Assembly (NCBI RefSeq): GCF_900637955.1
Contig: NZ_LR134476.1
Location: forward strand, 806,001 to 870,000
Length of the DNA: 64,000 nucleotides
Source of the DNA: Trueperella bialowiezensis
GTDB taxonomy: Bacteria; Actinomycetota; Actinomycetes; Actinomycetales; Actinomycetaceae
Reading direction: 5' to 3'
In this document: piece by piece, positions 44,170 to 53,522 of the stretch
Layout of the letters: each line of letters begins with the position of its first letter
Numbering within the stretch: position 1 is the stretch's first letter
The notes under the pieces: model-generated
Databases searched by the model: none
What the model was told of the DNA's origin: nothing
The model's input: only the letters and a program-made list of their open reading frames with translations
Program-made: the position numbers and the translations under genes

Positions 44170-45435
44170 TCAGGGCACGTCAGCTTGGACGAAGCGGCCA
44201 AACCCGCGGGCGCGGACTTTGCCGTCGTCGGCCCGCACGAACACTGCTTGGCCAGTGTTGAGAACGTGCTGCTGCCCGGACTCAGTCCACAGTTCACATG
44301 CCCCTTCGAGAGCGAGGATGATTCGCGGCCCGGCTCCACGTATCGACGCCGTCCGGTTGGCATGCCGCAGTTCGATGATGGACAGTTCGAAGTCGTCGAC
44401 TGGCGCATAGTGGGTCGATTGGATGGGCGAGATGCGTTCGGGGGCGATCCTGATCGGTGGGGCGGCCACGGTTTCTACAATGTTAAGCAGTTCTGGCACG
44501 TTGACGTATTTGCTTGTGAGTCCGGCGCGCAGCACGTTGTCTGAATTGGCCATGATCTCCAGGCCAAGCCCGGAAGTGTAGGCATGGACGGTGCCGGCCG
44601 GGGTGAACATGGCTTCCCCCGGTTGCAGCGTGACGGGATTGAGTAGCAACGACGCCACGGCTCCCGGATCACCCGGATAGTTTGCGGCGAGTTTGGCGAT
44701 GATCGCATCTGCACGAGGCGAGGGAGAATCATCCGCGGGCCGGTTCTGGCATGCGGCGACGACGTCGGCAACCGCCTGCGCGTCGGGGCGCGTGTCTTCT
44801 TGGAGGAGGGAAGCAAAGGCGTCGCGTACGCCACGGGCATCAGGCTGGGCTCGAATGCAGGCCGCGAGCGCGTCTGTCAGCTCGGTGTTCAGCCCTTCCA
44901 GCACGCCGAGGATCCGGCGCGGAGTACGGAAACCGACGAGCGCTTCGAATTGGGTCATCGCATAGACGAGTTCTGGTTTGTGGTTGCGGTCCTTGTAGGA
45001 CCGCTCGGCCGCGTCGACGTCGATACCTGCCGCTTCTTCCCGGTCAAACCCGATGCGTGCCTGCTCCAGGGACGGATGGACTTGCAGTGATAGCGGCTTG
45101 GCCGGGGCGATCAGTTTGAGCAGATAGGGCAGTTGGCCACCGTGGTGATTAACGACGTCGGCGCCCAGGGTTCCTTCTGGGTCCGCGGCAATATATCCTC
45201 GCAAGTCGCTAGCCGCGCGCTCGCGTGCGTGCCTGCCTGCCTCGCCAGCAGCGAGATCGGCGTCGTTGAGCGCGATTGCACGAGAGTCGACGTCGCAACG
45301 CGCCGGGCCTGCCGGATGGGCGCCGAGCCACAGTTCAGCAACCGGGAAACTGGCGGCGGGTTTGCCGAACGTGCCCGGGATGAGGTGGGCGGCTCCCCAG
45401 TCGTAGTCCTTAACGCGCCCTTGGATGACGTGCAT
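44170..45435 (-). CDS. manA: Mannose-6-phosphate isomerase, class I
   Basis: This zinc enzyme interconverts mannose 6-phosphate and fructose 6-phosphate, feeding mannose into glycolysis and supplying GDP-mannose synthesis. Zinc ligands and the active-site strand are visible in LPYLLKLIAPAKPLSLQVHP (residues about 105-125), HKPELVYAMTQFEALVGFR and AGTVHAYTSGLGLEIMANSD. Length of 421 suits the actinobacterial form. It starts eight bases after the DUF3027 stop codon and is probably co-transcribed with it. Confidence 0.93.
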   Translation of the reverse strand: MHVIQGRVKDYDWGAAHLIPGTFGKPAASFPVAELWLGAHPAGPARCDVDSRAIALNDADLAAGEAGRHARERAASDLRGYIAADPEGTLGADVVNHHGGQLPYLLKLIAPAKPLSLQVHPSLEQARIGFDREEAAGIDVDAAERSYKDRNHKPELVYAMTQFEALVGFRTPRRILGVLEGLNTELTDALAACIRAQPDARGVRDAFASLLQEDTRPDAQAVADVVAACQNRPADDSPSPRADAIIAKLAANYPGDPGAVASLLLNPVTLQPGEAMFTPAGTVHAYTSGLGLEIMANSDNVLRAGLTSKYVNVPELLNIVETVAAPPIRIAPERISPIQSTHYAPVDDFELSIIELRHANRTASIRGAGPRIILALEGACELWTESGQQHVLNTGQAVFVRADDGKVRARGFGRFVQADVP

Positions 45436-45443
45436 TGTTTCGG

Positions 45444-46235
45444 TTAGCTTTCGACGACGTCCATACTGATGTCGTTAACCACCGGCTCGGACTGGTCCCA
45501 GATTTTTTCTGGGGCGCGCACATCCGTTTCCGAGTGAGCGCCGCAGCCGTGATCGAGTGAGACCACGCGCCCGTCAAATTCCGACCATTCATTCGCACAC
45601 ACGCCGAAGAGTTGCCGGGCCGACCCGCCCATGTGCATGAGATACCCACACGCCGAACAGGTGGCTTTCGCAGCGCGAGTGGACCTGTTTTTTGGTCCGC
45701 CCGGACCTTCATACCAGCGTTGAAAAGCTGCGCTACGGCCCTGGTCCGATAGGACACGCGCCCTACCCAAGCCCATGTCATAGCCGGCGAGCTGATCGGC
45801 GTCAGCCCCCGTTTCTGAAAAACCCGGCATCAACTCTTCCGGGTCGTCATTGGGTTGAAGGTTCGCGTCGTCGGGATTGTAGGGAAGCCGGTCGGTACCG
45901 GACACGTCGTCGGGGCGCAGCCGATCCGCCCACGGCACCCAGTCGGGGGCGAGCAGGGCGTCGGGCCCGGGAAGGAGCGTCACCTCGTCAACTTTCGGGG
46001 TGCGCCCGCGAGGAACCCGCGATAGCGTCACAGTCCAGAACCAGCCGCGATATCCAGGCAGCTGGCACACGAACGCGTGAGTGATCACCCGCTCAGCTTC
46101 GTAGACGACGCCCGCATGCTCACCGATCGACGATTCGTGCGTAAGTTCAACGAGCGCTTGGCGAGCCACGTCAACAGTGCCCACGAGCGTTTTTTCTTTT
46201 GTGATGTTGTGGCTTGGGTTAATACGGTTAGACAT
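45444..46235 (-). CDS. DUF3027 family protein
   Basis: The 263-residue protein belongs to DUF3027, an actinobacterial family of unknown function. Recognisable parts are VVYEAERVITHAFVCQLPGY, RGWFWTVTLSRVPRGRTPKV, VDEVTLLPGPDALLAPDWVP and a C-terminal treble-clef-like zinc region (ATCSACGYLMHMGGSARQLF, then CANEWS and GCGAHSE) with four Cys and two His. The ATG at 46235 overlaps the cold-shock gene's stop codon by eight bases. The conserved pairing with a cold-shock gene suggests a role in RNA handling; this is inference. Confidence 0.88.
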   Translation of the reverse strand: MSNRINPSHNITKEKTLVGTVDVARQALVELTHESSIGEHAGVVYEAERVITHAFVCQLPGYRGWFWTVTLSRVPRGRTPKVDEVTLLPGPDALLAPDWVPWADRLRPDDVSGTDRLPYNPDDANLQPNDDPEELMPGFSETGADADQLAGYDMGLGRARVLSDQGRSAAFQRWYEGPGGPKNRSTRAAKATCSACGYLMHMGGSARQLFGVCANEWSEFDGRVVSLDHGCGAHSETDVRAPEKIWDQSEPVVNDISMDVVES

Positions 46236-46602
46236 CAAAATCCTCGGCGAGAGTGCGCAAGGCTCGTGCGATCCGCGGCCCGCCATCCGGGTAACGCCCG
46301 CGGCGAAGCGAATTTGAGGCGGAATCCAAAATCTTAATGAGATCTTCGATGATGGGCACCATATCTTCTGGCGAACGGCGGTTCGCCGCTGCCAACGACG
46401 GCGTCTTTTCCAGCACCGTCACTTGCAAGGCTGCCGGCCCGCGGCGCGTTTCTCCAACGCCATATTCCACGCGGGTTCCAGAGCGAAGCCGGGCACCGAT
46501 CGGCACGGCGCTAGCAGGCAGGTAGACTTCCTGCCCGTCGTCGCCTGTAATGAATCCGAAGCCCTTCTTGTCGTCGAAGAACTTTACCCGTCCTGTAGGC
46601 AC
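46228..46602 (-). CDS. Cold-shock domain protein with C-terminal extension
   Basis: Residues 1-65 form a cold-shock domain (GRVKFFDDKKGFGFITGDDG, with the RNP1 GFGFI and degenerate RNP2 region YLPASAV). The usual VFVH of RNP2 reads VYLPAS, so nucleic acid binding may be weaker. An extra helical domain of 60 residues follows (EDMVPIIEDLIKILDSASNS). This length and the pairing with DUF3027 are typical of actinobacteria. It starts with GTG. Confidence 0.88.
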   Translation of the reverse strand: MPTGRVKFFDDKKGFGFITGDDGQEVYLPASAVPIGARLRSGTRVEYGVGETRRGPAALQVTVLEKTPSLAAANRRSPEDMVPIIEDLIKILDSASNSLRRGRYPDGGPRIARALRTLAEDFDV

Positions 46603-46825
46603 CTAGCGCTCTCTTTCGTCTGTTGATAATACTTTCCCCTATTATGGCACTTTCTTAGCGTCGCGGCCTACCATGCGTGCTTTACAGCATTTCTCACACG
46701 GTTGCCCTGCGATCTCAGGGGATACGCCCAGCGCGCAGAAATTATGCCGTGCCACCTGCATACCTGATATCTTGGTGGTGCGCGCCACACGTGCCGTTGT
46801 GGGTGGTTCGTAGGAGGAGGACGAC

Positions 46826-48913
46826 GTGACATCGCACCGGTTTGTAGCCAGCCTGTTCACGCTCGGGATCGTGTGCACACCGGTCATCTTAGCTCCTGCG
46901 GCTCTCGCCAGCCCGGCTGGATCGAGCCTTTCGGCTGCTTCGGGTCTTTCGGTTGCCTCATCAGAGTTGCACACCGCGAACGGGGATAGCGTGGATCCGA
47001 TGCGCTTGGATTCGCTGCTGACTGACGACGCCGGAGTGCTCGACAACGCGGGCGAAATCGAGGCGGTCTTGGAGGCGATTCCGAACGGGGAGCTACGGAT
47101 CGCGATAGTTACTGATACCGGCCCTCATAACAGGCGAAAGTGGGCGTGGGATACTCACGATCTCAATAATTTTCCACGTACGACCGGCGTGATTGTTGTC
47201 AGCATTGACGATGAGGAGGTCGGCTGGTATGCGCCTGGCCCCGAACCCGGTGTGACTGACGCGGCGATCGACAAGGCGCTCACCGACGAGGTCCTTGACA
47301 TGCTTGCCGCTGGCGATTGGAGCGGTGGAACTCTGGCGATCGCACAGAACGTGTCCTCAATCGCGGATGGTGGTAAGCCCGTGGTGGGCGGCCCGCCGGA
47401 TATCCCGTGGCTTGCGATTGGTGGAGGCGTGTTCGTAGCCACCGGCGCAGTTGTTGGCGTGTCCGTGCTACGTAAGCGCCGGCGCGAAAGCAATCAGGAA
47501 TCGGATGCCGACGACCGCGTGTCAGGCGCTTCTGCAGCGCTCATCAAGACCGACGACGAGCTGCGTTCTGCCACCGAAGAGCTCGAGTTTGCCCGCGCCG
47601 AGTTTGGGTTGGAAGCCACCCAGGATTTCCAAGAGACGCTTGCTACGGCCCGCGAGGCGATCAGTGAGGCTTTCCAGATTCACGGCGTGCTTCATGACGA
47701 GCATCCGGAAAGCGCGCAAGAAAAGATGCAACTGGCCGGGCGGATCGACGAGCTTGTCACGCAGGCCCGGCATGCGCTAACTGAGCACACGAAGAAGTTT
47801 TCGCAGCTGCGCGAACTGGCCTCGCGGGTGGAAGAGGTCATCGGCGAGATCACGATTCGTTGCGATGAGATCGCCGAACGCCTCGAGATTGGCGAACGCA
47901 CGCTTGCCAATCTCGAGTTGAACTTCCCCGAATCGGCGCTTGGCACCCTGCGTACTTATCCGGGGCAGGTGTCTCGCCTCTTGACGGCTACGAAGGAATC
48001 GATTGCGACCGCTCGGGACAAGCTCGGGGCAGGCGACCGCAACGGTGCCGTTCCCTACGTCCGGATGGCCGAGGGCACGCTCAACCAGGCCTCCCAGCTT
48101 ACCGATACCCTTGTTGAGGCTCCGCAGGCGCTCGCCGCTAAACAGGAGGAAGTGGCCCGGCAGATTGAATCGTTGCAGGCCGACGTCGCAGACGCCGCCC
48201 GGCTCGGAGCCAATGACCCCGCCGTCGAACCTCACCGTTCCCGTGCCGAGGACGTGCTACGGCGCGCCGTGACCGGCATGGCTGATCCGTACCTTATTTC
48301 TGCAGAGCTTCACGACGCCGAAACGGCACTCGACCTCGCGCTCGCACCGCAGCGCAAAGCCGAGGACGTCCGCAAGAGGTTGAACTCTGACGTGAGCAAG
48401 GCTGAAGAGCTTGCAGCCCACGCGATCCGGGAGGCCGACGCGGCCCTTACCCGTTACCGGTACGTGGTCAATATTGGAGCGCGCATCCAGCTCTCGCGCG
48501 CAGAAAATGATTTCACCCGGGCACGCCAGGAAGATGATCCTCGCGAAAAGCTTCGCCTGTTTGAATCTGCGCGCAACGCCGCCGAGCGTACGAAGCAGGC
48601 GATCCTCAACGACGTCGACCCGCACCTGCACCAGCGCCGTTCAACATCGGCCGACGCGTTCGCTGGGGCACTATCGGGTTCGATCATCTCGAGTATTTTC
48701 GAGGAGGTCTTCGAACCTCGCAACATTCAGATCAACAACCGCGGCCGGCGCAGGTCTGGCCGGAGCTCCTCGGGCTTTGACGGTTCGTTTGGCGGCGGCG
48801 GTGGCAGCCGCGGTTTCGGAGGCAGCTCGGGAGGTAGCCGCAGCTTCGGCGGTGGCGGTGGCGGCAGCCGCAGCTTTGGTGGCGGCGGTAGCAAGAGTTT
48901 CGGAGGCCGGTAG
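46826..48913 (+). CDS. TPM-domain envelope protein with coiled coil and Gly-rich tail
   Basis: The GTG start follows GGAGGAGG. A signal peptide (HRFVASLFTLGIVCTPVILA, cleavage near residue 29) precedes a TPM_phosphatase (Psb32/MOLO-1) domain: LLTDDAGVLDNAGEIEAVLE, NNFPRTTGVIVVSIDDEEVG. A membrane helix near residues 195-212 (IGGGVFVATGAVVGVSVL) places the next 430 residues, a long coiled coil, inside the cell. The tail is glycine/serine-rich (RSFGGGGGGSRSFGGGGSKS). Its place before pspA, a conserved actinobacterial pairing, suggests a membrane stress role. The TPM activity itself is unproven. Confidence 0.85.
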   Translation: MTSHRFVASLFTLGIVCTPVILAPAALASPAGSSLSAASGLSVASSELHTANGDSVDPMRLDSLLTDDAGVLDNAGEIEAVLEAIPNGELRIAIVTDTGPHNRRKWAWDTHDLNNFPRTTGVIVVSIDDEEVGWYAPGPEPGVTDAAIDKALTDEVLDMLAAGDWSGGTLAIAQNVSSIADGGKPVVGGPPDIPWLAIGGGVFVATGAVVGVSVLRKRRRESNQESDADDRVSGASAALIKTDDELRSATEELEFARAEFGLEATQDFQETLATAREAISEAFQIHGVLHDEHPESAQEKMQLAGRIDELVTQARHALTEHTKKFSQLRELASRVEEVIGEITIRCDEIAERLEIGERTLANLELNFPESALGTLRTYPGQVSRLLTATKESIATARDKLGAGDRNGAVPYVRMAEGTLNQASQLTDTLVEAPQALAAKQEEVARQIESLQADVADAARLGANDPAVEPHRSRAEDVLRRAVTGMADPYLISAELHDAETALDLALAPQRKAEDVRKRLNSDVSKAEELAAHAIREADAALTRYRYVVNIGARIQLSRAENDFTRARQEDDPREKLRLFESARNAAERTKQAILNDVDPHLHQRRSTSADAFAGALSGSIISSIFEEVFEPRNIQINNRGRRRSGRSSSGFDGSFGGGGGSRGFGGSSGGSRSFGGGGGGSRSFGGGGSKSFGGR

Positions 48914-48966
48914 CCGGCAACAAGCATTCCAGACAACAACTATAAAACCCAGAAAGGTCACAACTC

Positions 48967-49722
48967 ATGGCAGAAAAGCAGTCGATCCTCGGGCGGATTT
49001 CCCAGCTCGCGCGGGCCAACATTAACGCACTTCTTGACCGGGCGGAAGACCCGCAAAAGATGCTCGATCAGATGGTTCGCGACTACACGAACTCCATCGC
49101 CGAGGCCGAAGACGCGGTGGCGGTCACGGTCGGCAACCTTCGGCTTGCTGAAGCTGACTACAACGAAGACATCCGCTCGGCTCGCGAATGGGGTCAGAAG
49201 GCCCAAGCCGCTGTCACCAAGGCCAAGCAGATGCGCGAGGCCGGCGATGAGAAGGGCGCCGAAAAGTTTGACAACCTCGCCCGCGTCGCCCTGGAGAGGC
49301 AGATCCAGTACGAGGGCGAAGCGCGTACCGCCGAGCCGATGATCACTTCCCAGCAGGAGGTCGTTGACAAGCTCAAGGACGGCCTGAACACGATGCGCAA
49401 CAAGCTCGAAGAGCTCAAGACCAAGCGTGATCACCTGGTCGCCCGGCAAAAGACCGCGGAAGCACAAAACCGGGTCCAGGACGCGATCGGCTCGATCAAC
49501 GTCCTCGATCCGACCTCCGAGCTGTCGCGCTTCGAAGACAAGGTGCGCCGCCAAGAAGCTATCGCTGCTGGCAAGGCCGAGGTGGCGGCGTCGTCGCTCG
49601 AAGACCAGTTTGCTGCACTGGAGTCGACCACGAACAGTGCCGAAGTCGAGGCACGCCTCGCAGCTTTGCAGGCTGGCGACGAGCCGAAGGAGATCGAAGG
49701 CAAGGAGTTCACCTCCTACTAA
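48967..49722 (+). CDS. pspA: PspA/IM30 membrane stress protein
   Basis: This 251-residue, nearly all-helical protein fits the PspA/Vipp1 ESCRT-III-like family, which coats and repairs the cytoplasmic membrane. The N-terminal segment ILGRISQLARANINALLDRA and the EDPQKMLDQMVRDYTNSIAE helix are characteristic. Two long coiled-coil helices run through residues 30-190. It lies 53 bp after the TPM gene and is probably in the same transcript. No pspF-like or ClgR regulator is visible here. Confidence 0.92.
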   Translation: MAEKQSILGRISQLARANINALLDRAEDPQKMLDQMVRDYTNSIAEAEDAVAVTVGNLRLAEADYNEDIRSAREWGQKAQAAVTKAKQMREAGDEKGAEKFDNLARVALERQIQYEGEARTAEPMITSQQEVVDKLKDGLNTMRNKLEELKTKRDHLVARQKTAEAQNRVQDAIGSINVLDPTSELSRFEDKVRRQEAIAAGKAEVAASSLEDQFAALESTTNSAEVEARLAALQAGDEPKEIEGKEFTSY

Positions 49723-49746
49723 GCGTCTCGCGATCTGAGCGCAAGC

Positions 49747-49806
49747 GCCCCGCTTTTGGAACAAAACGTCTCGCAGTTCAAGACTTTTCTGAAGCGGGGC
49801 TGCTTT
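49747..49806 (+). terminator. Possible terminator after pspA
   Basis: A perfect 9-bp stem (GCCCCGCTT with AAGCGGGGC) encloses a 36-base loop and is followed by TGCTTT and the next gene's ATG. The large loop is unusual, and the structure overlaps the NYN gene's ribosome site, so it may instead control that gene's translation. Confidence 0.4.
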
Positions 49807-50421
49807 ATGTCCGAATCGCGATATGCTTTCGGTATGTATTTACTTATTGACGGTGAAAATATTGACGCGACCCTGGGGGTCAACATCCTCAAACGTGCCC
49901 CGCACCCGGAGGAGCGGCCGCGGTGGGATCGCGTACTCAACTACAACCCGTGGGCACGCGGCGATTCGTCTGACGGCAGCGATTCGCAGCAGGATACGCC
50001 AGCGCCAGTGGGCCTGTTCTTCATGAACGCCAGCCAGCGCACTGCCATGACTTTCGTGCAAGCCCTCCTCGCGATCGGTTGGCAGCCCATCCTTCTTACC
50101 TCTGACGATCCGAACATTAAGATCGTGGACGCGGGCATCCAAAAAACGCTCACCGCGATCGGCACGCATCGGCCCGGCGCTGACATCATCATCGCTTCCC
50201 ACGACGCCGACTACCTGCCCTACGTCTCCGACCTGCTCGCCGCCGGACACCGTGTGGCGATCATGTGTTTCCGCGAATACCTCTCCGTCCAGCTCGCCGA
50301 ACTCGAAGACCGCGGTCTGCAGATCATCGACCTCGAATACGATGTGGGCGCATTCAACCAGACGCTCAATCGGATCTATCCGATCGAGATCGACGAGTTC
50401 GACCCGCTCCCCTACCTCTAA
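49807..50421 (+). CDS. NYN domain ribonuclease-like protein
   Basis: The 204-residue protein has a PIN-like NYN domain: YLLIDGENIDATLGVNILKR (first Asp), GLFFMNASQRTAMTFVQALL, TSDDPNIKIVDAGIQKTLTA and ADIIIASHDADYLPYVSDLL (second acidic group). These Asp residues would bind the metal for RNA cleavage. The start is the ATG at 49807; a second ATG nine codons later (MYLLIDG) also fits. The closest actinobacterial relatives are stand-alone proteins of unknown target. Confidence 0.8.
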   Translation: MSESRYAFGMYLLIDGENIDATLGVNILKRAPHPEERPRWDRVLNYNPWARGDSSDGSDSQQDTPAPVGLFFMNASQRTAMTFVQALLAIGWQPILLTSDDPNIKIVDAGIQKTLTAIGTHRPGADIIIASHDADYLPYVSDLLAAGHRVAIMCFREYLSVQLAELEDRGLQIIDLEYDVGAFNQTLNRIYPIEIDEFDPLPYL

Positions 50422-50521
50422 GCCACCGGCCTCCTGCTACCGGCCTTCTGCTACGGGCTCTAAGCCGCCGGTCGGAGCCGGTAGGCTATCGCGGCGGCAC
50501 TTTTTACGGCAAGATGAAGAT

Positions 50522-51271
50522 ATGGTCGCACAGGTAGATAACGATAAGCCCGAAGCAAAGATTTTAGTGGTCGACGACGAGCCCACGATCCGTGAGCTGC
50601 TGTCGGCGTCGCTGAAATTCGCCGGTTTCGACGTCGCCACCGCCCAAGATGGTGCGGAGGCGATGCGCACCGAACGCGAATTTGGAGCCGACCTCGTGGT
50701 TCTCGACATCATGCTTCCGGACATGGACGGTTTCGCCGTGCTCGAAGCGCTCCGCGAACGCGAACCGGACCTGCCTGTTCTCTTTCTTACTGCGAAAGAC
50801 GACGTCCGCGACCGGGTACACGGCCTGCAAATCGGGGCCGACGACTACGTGACCAAACCGTTCTCACTCGAAGAAGTCGTGGCTCGCATCCGAGCGATCT
50901 TGCGCCGCACCCAACCGGAGGACGACGCACCCGAAATCTTGCGCTATCACGACCTCGAGATCAACGAAGACTCGTACGAGGTGCGCCGAGCCGGGCGCGT
51001 CGTCGAACTCTCCCCCACCGAATACCAACTCCTGCGCTACCTGCTGATCAACGCCGAACGCGTGGTGTCGAAAATCCAGATCCTTGACCACGTGTGGGAC
51101 TACAACTGGGAAGGCGAAGCGTCGATCGTCGAATCGTACATCTCCTACCTGCGCCGCAAGATCGACAGCGCAGAGGCGCTCGGCATCACCGATCCGGACG
51201 AGGCCGCAGCCCTCGAACCGCTTATCCACACCAAGCGCGGCATCGGCTACGTGCTGCGGCGGCCGAAATGA
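50522..51271 (+). CDS. OmpR/PhoP-family response regulator
   Basis: The 249-residue regulator has a receiver domain with Asp18, Asp19, phospho-acceptor Asp62 (VLDIMLPDMDG), Thr in FLTAKDD and Lys in VTKPFSL. A winged-helix domain follows (ELSPTEYQLLRYLLINAERV, DHVWDYNWEGEASIVESYIS). It overlaps the sensor kinase by four bases (ATGA), so both proteins are made together. It resembles TcrX/TrcR-type regulators; its targets are not known. Confidence 0.92.
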   Translation: MVAQVDNDKPEAKILVVDDEPTIRELLSASLKFAGFDVATAQDGAEAMRTEREFGADLVVLDIMLPDMDGFAVLEALREREPDLPVLFLTAKDDVRDRVHGLQIGADDYVTKPFSLEEVVARIRAILRRTQPEDDAPEILRYHDLEINEDSYEVRRAGRVVELSPTEYQLLRYLLINAERVVSKIQILDHVWDYNWEGEASIVESYISYLRRKIDSAEALGITDPDEAAALEPLIHTKRGIGYVLRRPK

Positions 51272-52767
51272 CGCGCAACCACTTTGCAGATTCGCGGCCA
51301 GCGCCCAAACCGTGGCGCACCCTATCCGTGCGCATCGTGTTCGCATTCATGTTGCTCATGGCAGTGGTGCTCGTGGTCGTGTCCTGGCTGGCCACGGTCA
51401 CACTGCGCTCCTCGCTCATTGAGGAAACCGACCGCAGCCTGCGCTCGTCCGGCCGGACCATCGCCACAGTCACGATTGAACAACTCCTCGACGATTCACG
51501 TTCCCAAGTTTTCCCATCCGAGTTCTACCTCTACATCACTTATGACGATCCGTACCGAGGCGAGCCCGCCTCCGAATTTTCCGTGGTCAACCCGGTGATC
51601 GCAGAGAAGAACGGCACGCCAGCCAATCCGCGCCAGCTTGCCGCTCACCCGACGTCGGGCCCCATCACCGTACCGTCCACGCTGGACGGACAAGAGTGGC
51701 GGATCATCACCACGGATCTCACGTATTCGCCCACGAACCTCACCTCGGTTGGCTCGGTGGTGATCGGACTGCCGCTCGAACAGATCGAAGAGACCGTGCG
51801 CAACCTTGCTGGCGCACTGGTCACGCTCGTCCTCATTACCCTCGTGCTCGGTGCGCTCACCGCCTACCTCATCGTCGATCAATCACTGACCGGCCTGCGT
51901 GACATCGAACGCGCCACCCACGAAGTGGCCGCCCGCAACCTATCCGTACGCGTGCCCACCGGCACCGACGGCTCCGAAGTCGCCCTGCTCGGCCAGTCCA
52001 TCAACCGTATGCTCTCCCGCGTCGAAGAATCCTTCGAAGCCCAAGCCGCCTCCGAAAAGCGAATGCGCCAATTCGTCTCCGACGCCTCACACGAACTACG
52101 CACCCCACTGGCCACCATCCGCGGATACGCCGAACTGTACCGCCTCGGCGGCGTACCCGACGACGGCGTTGACCTCGCCATGTCCCGCATCGAATCTGAA
52201 TCCCAGCGCATGGCACACCTCGTCGACGACCTTTTGCAGCTCGCCCGACTCGACGAACGGCGCAAAATCAACATGCAACGCGTGGACCTCACCGCCACCG
52301 CGTTCAACACCATGCAAGATTTCCACGTGCGCGCCCCGGACTGGCCCGCCCGCGTCATCGGGCTCGACGGCGAAGAACCGGAGTCCGTCGTCGTCATCGC
52401 CGACCAAGAAAAAGTCACCCAAGTCATCACCAACCTGCTCTCCAACGTGCTCACCCATACGCCTCAGAACACGCCACTCGAGGTAGCCGTGGGGACGGGA
52501 GCTGGCGGAGCCGGGATCGTGGAAGTACGCGACCACGGGCCGGGCATTTCACCCGAAGATTCTGAGCGGATCTTCGAACGTTTCTACCGCACGGACGCCT
52601 CCCGCTCGCGTGTCTCCGGCGGTTCCGGGCTCGGGCTCGCCATCGTATCGGCCATCATGCACATTCACGACGGCGAAGCGCACGTACGCGAAACACCCGG
52701 CGGCGGGCTCACCGTACGGCTAGAATTCCCCGCCGAACAAGCCGAGCCGGAGGCAAGCAAAAACTAG
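51268..52767 (+). CDS. Sensor histidine kinase
   Basis: A 499-residue transmembrane kinase and partner of the upstream regulator. TM1 is VRIVFAFMLLMAVVLVVVSW, followed by an external sensor loop of about 140 residues and TM2 (LVTLVLITLVLGALTAYLIV), then a HAMP domain. The phospho-acceptor is in FVSDASHELRTPLATI, with the N box VITNLLSNVLTH and G1 box VRDHGPGIS, and a GSGLGLAIVS G2 box. The signal is not apparent. The start ATG lies inside the regulator stop codon. Confidence 0.92.
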   Translation: MTRNHFADSRPAPKPWRTLSVRIVFAFMLLMAVVLVVVSWLATVTLRSSLIEETDRSLRSSGRTIATVTIEQLLDDSRSQVFPSEFYLYITYDDPYRGEPASEFSVVNPVIAEKNGTPANPRQLAAHPTSGPITVPSTLDGQEWRIITTDLTYSPTNLTSVGSVVIGLPLEQIEETVRNLAGALVTLVLITLVLGALTAYLIVDQSLTGLRDIERATHEVAARNLSVRVPTGTDGSEVALLGQSINRMLSRVEESFEAQAASEKRMRQFVSDASHELRTPLATIRGYAELYRLGGVPDDGVDLAMSRIESESQRMAHLVDDLLQLARLDERRKINMQRVDLTATAFNTMQDFHVRAPDWPARVIGLDGEEPESVVVIADQEKVTQVITNLLSNVLTHTPQNTPLEVAVGTGAGGAGIVEVRDHGPGISPEDSERIFERFYRTDASRSRVSGGSGLGLAIVSAIMHIHDGEAHVRETPGGGLTVRLEFPAEQAEPEASKN

Positions 52768-52771
52768 CCGG

Positions 52772-52805
52772 CTTGGCAGCTGGCGGGTCTTGGCAGCTGG
52801 CGGGT
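52772..52805. repeat. Two exact 17-bp tandem repeats
   Basis: CTTGGCAGCTGGCGGGT occurs twice in a row in the convergent gap after the histidine kinase. It is a short local duplication with no further sign of function. Confidence 0.6.
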
Positions 52806-52814
52806 CTTGGTGTT

Positions 52815-53522
52815 CTAATCGCCGTTAGTCGGGTGAGCGGTACCCTGGTCGAGCATGGCAATAATGTGGTCGCGTACGCGCCCCATGAAATCCTCGGCGG
52901 TCTCGTCTTCCAGCGCCTTCATCGGCTTTCCAATGTACATGTCGATGGGTGGGCGGTTCGGGGTGGGCAAAACCGCACCCACCGGCATCGCCTCGTGCCC
53001 GCCACGCATCGCCAGCGGCACGATCGGAATATCGAACTTGATCGCGAGCGCCGCCGCACCCACCTTGAACTCCCCGATCTCGCCGGTGCGCGAACGGGTG
53101 CCCTCCGGGAAAATAAGAATCGGAATGCCATCTTTGAGCAGGCGGGACGTCATGCCTTTCGCCCGGCCCGCATTCGGATCGCGTGATTTGTGTTTGCGCT
53201 CGATCGGATACGTGTTGAAGAACACCGAGGTCAGCTTAGAGATTCCGGGGCGCCGATACCAGTAGTCGGCGGCCGCACCCGTGGCCAAGTTTTCCGTCAT
53301 GTGCTCAGGCAGCAGCGTGAACACCATCGGCGCATCAAGATGCGACGTATGATTACACACCACAATATACGCGCCCGTCAGACCCTCCACGTTCTCCTGG
53401 CCTGTCACGGACGTTTTCAACACTGCCTTGATCACCGGGCGCGTCAAAAACTTGCGCACATTCCTGCGCACGTTCTTCTTTGACTCGGAATGGTAGTCGT
53501 CCAGCGGCTGCAGGTTCGTCAT
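52815..53522 (-). CDS. plsC: 1-acyl-sn-glycerol-3-phosphate acyltransferase (PlsC family)
   Basis: This membrane-associated enzyme should add the second acyl chain in phosphatidic acid synthesis. Motif I NHTSHLDAPM has the His-x4-Asp catalytic pair, motif III FPEGTRSRTGEIGEFKVGAA is intact, and motif IV (DIPIVPLAMRGG) follows. Length of 235 is usual. It starts inside the stop codon of the SDR gene upstream (four-base overlap), so the two are made together. The acyl preference is not known. Confidence 0.9.
   Translation of the reverse strand: MTNLQPLDDYHSESKKNVRRNVRKFLTRPVIKAVLKTSVTGQENVEGLTGAYIVVCNHTSHLDAPMVFTLLPEHMTENLATGAAADYWYRRPGISKLTSVFFNTYPIERKHKSRDPNAGRAKGMTSRLLKDGIPILIFPEGTRSRTGEIGEFKVGAAALAIKFDIPIVPLAMRGGHEAMPVGAVLPTPNRPPIDMYIGKPMKALEDETAEDFMGRVRDHIIAMLDQGTAHPTNGD

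Noticed and set aside
44060-44170. Purine riboswitch before the permease
   Set aside because: No three-way junction signature is visible, and the gene is in an operon with manA.
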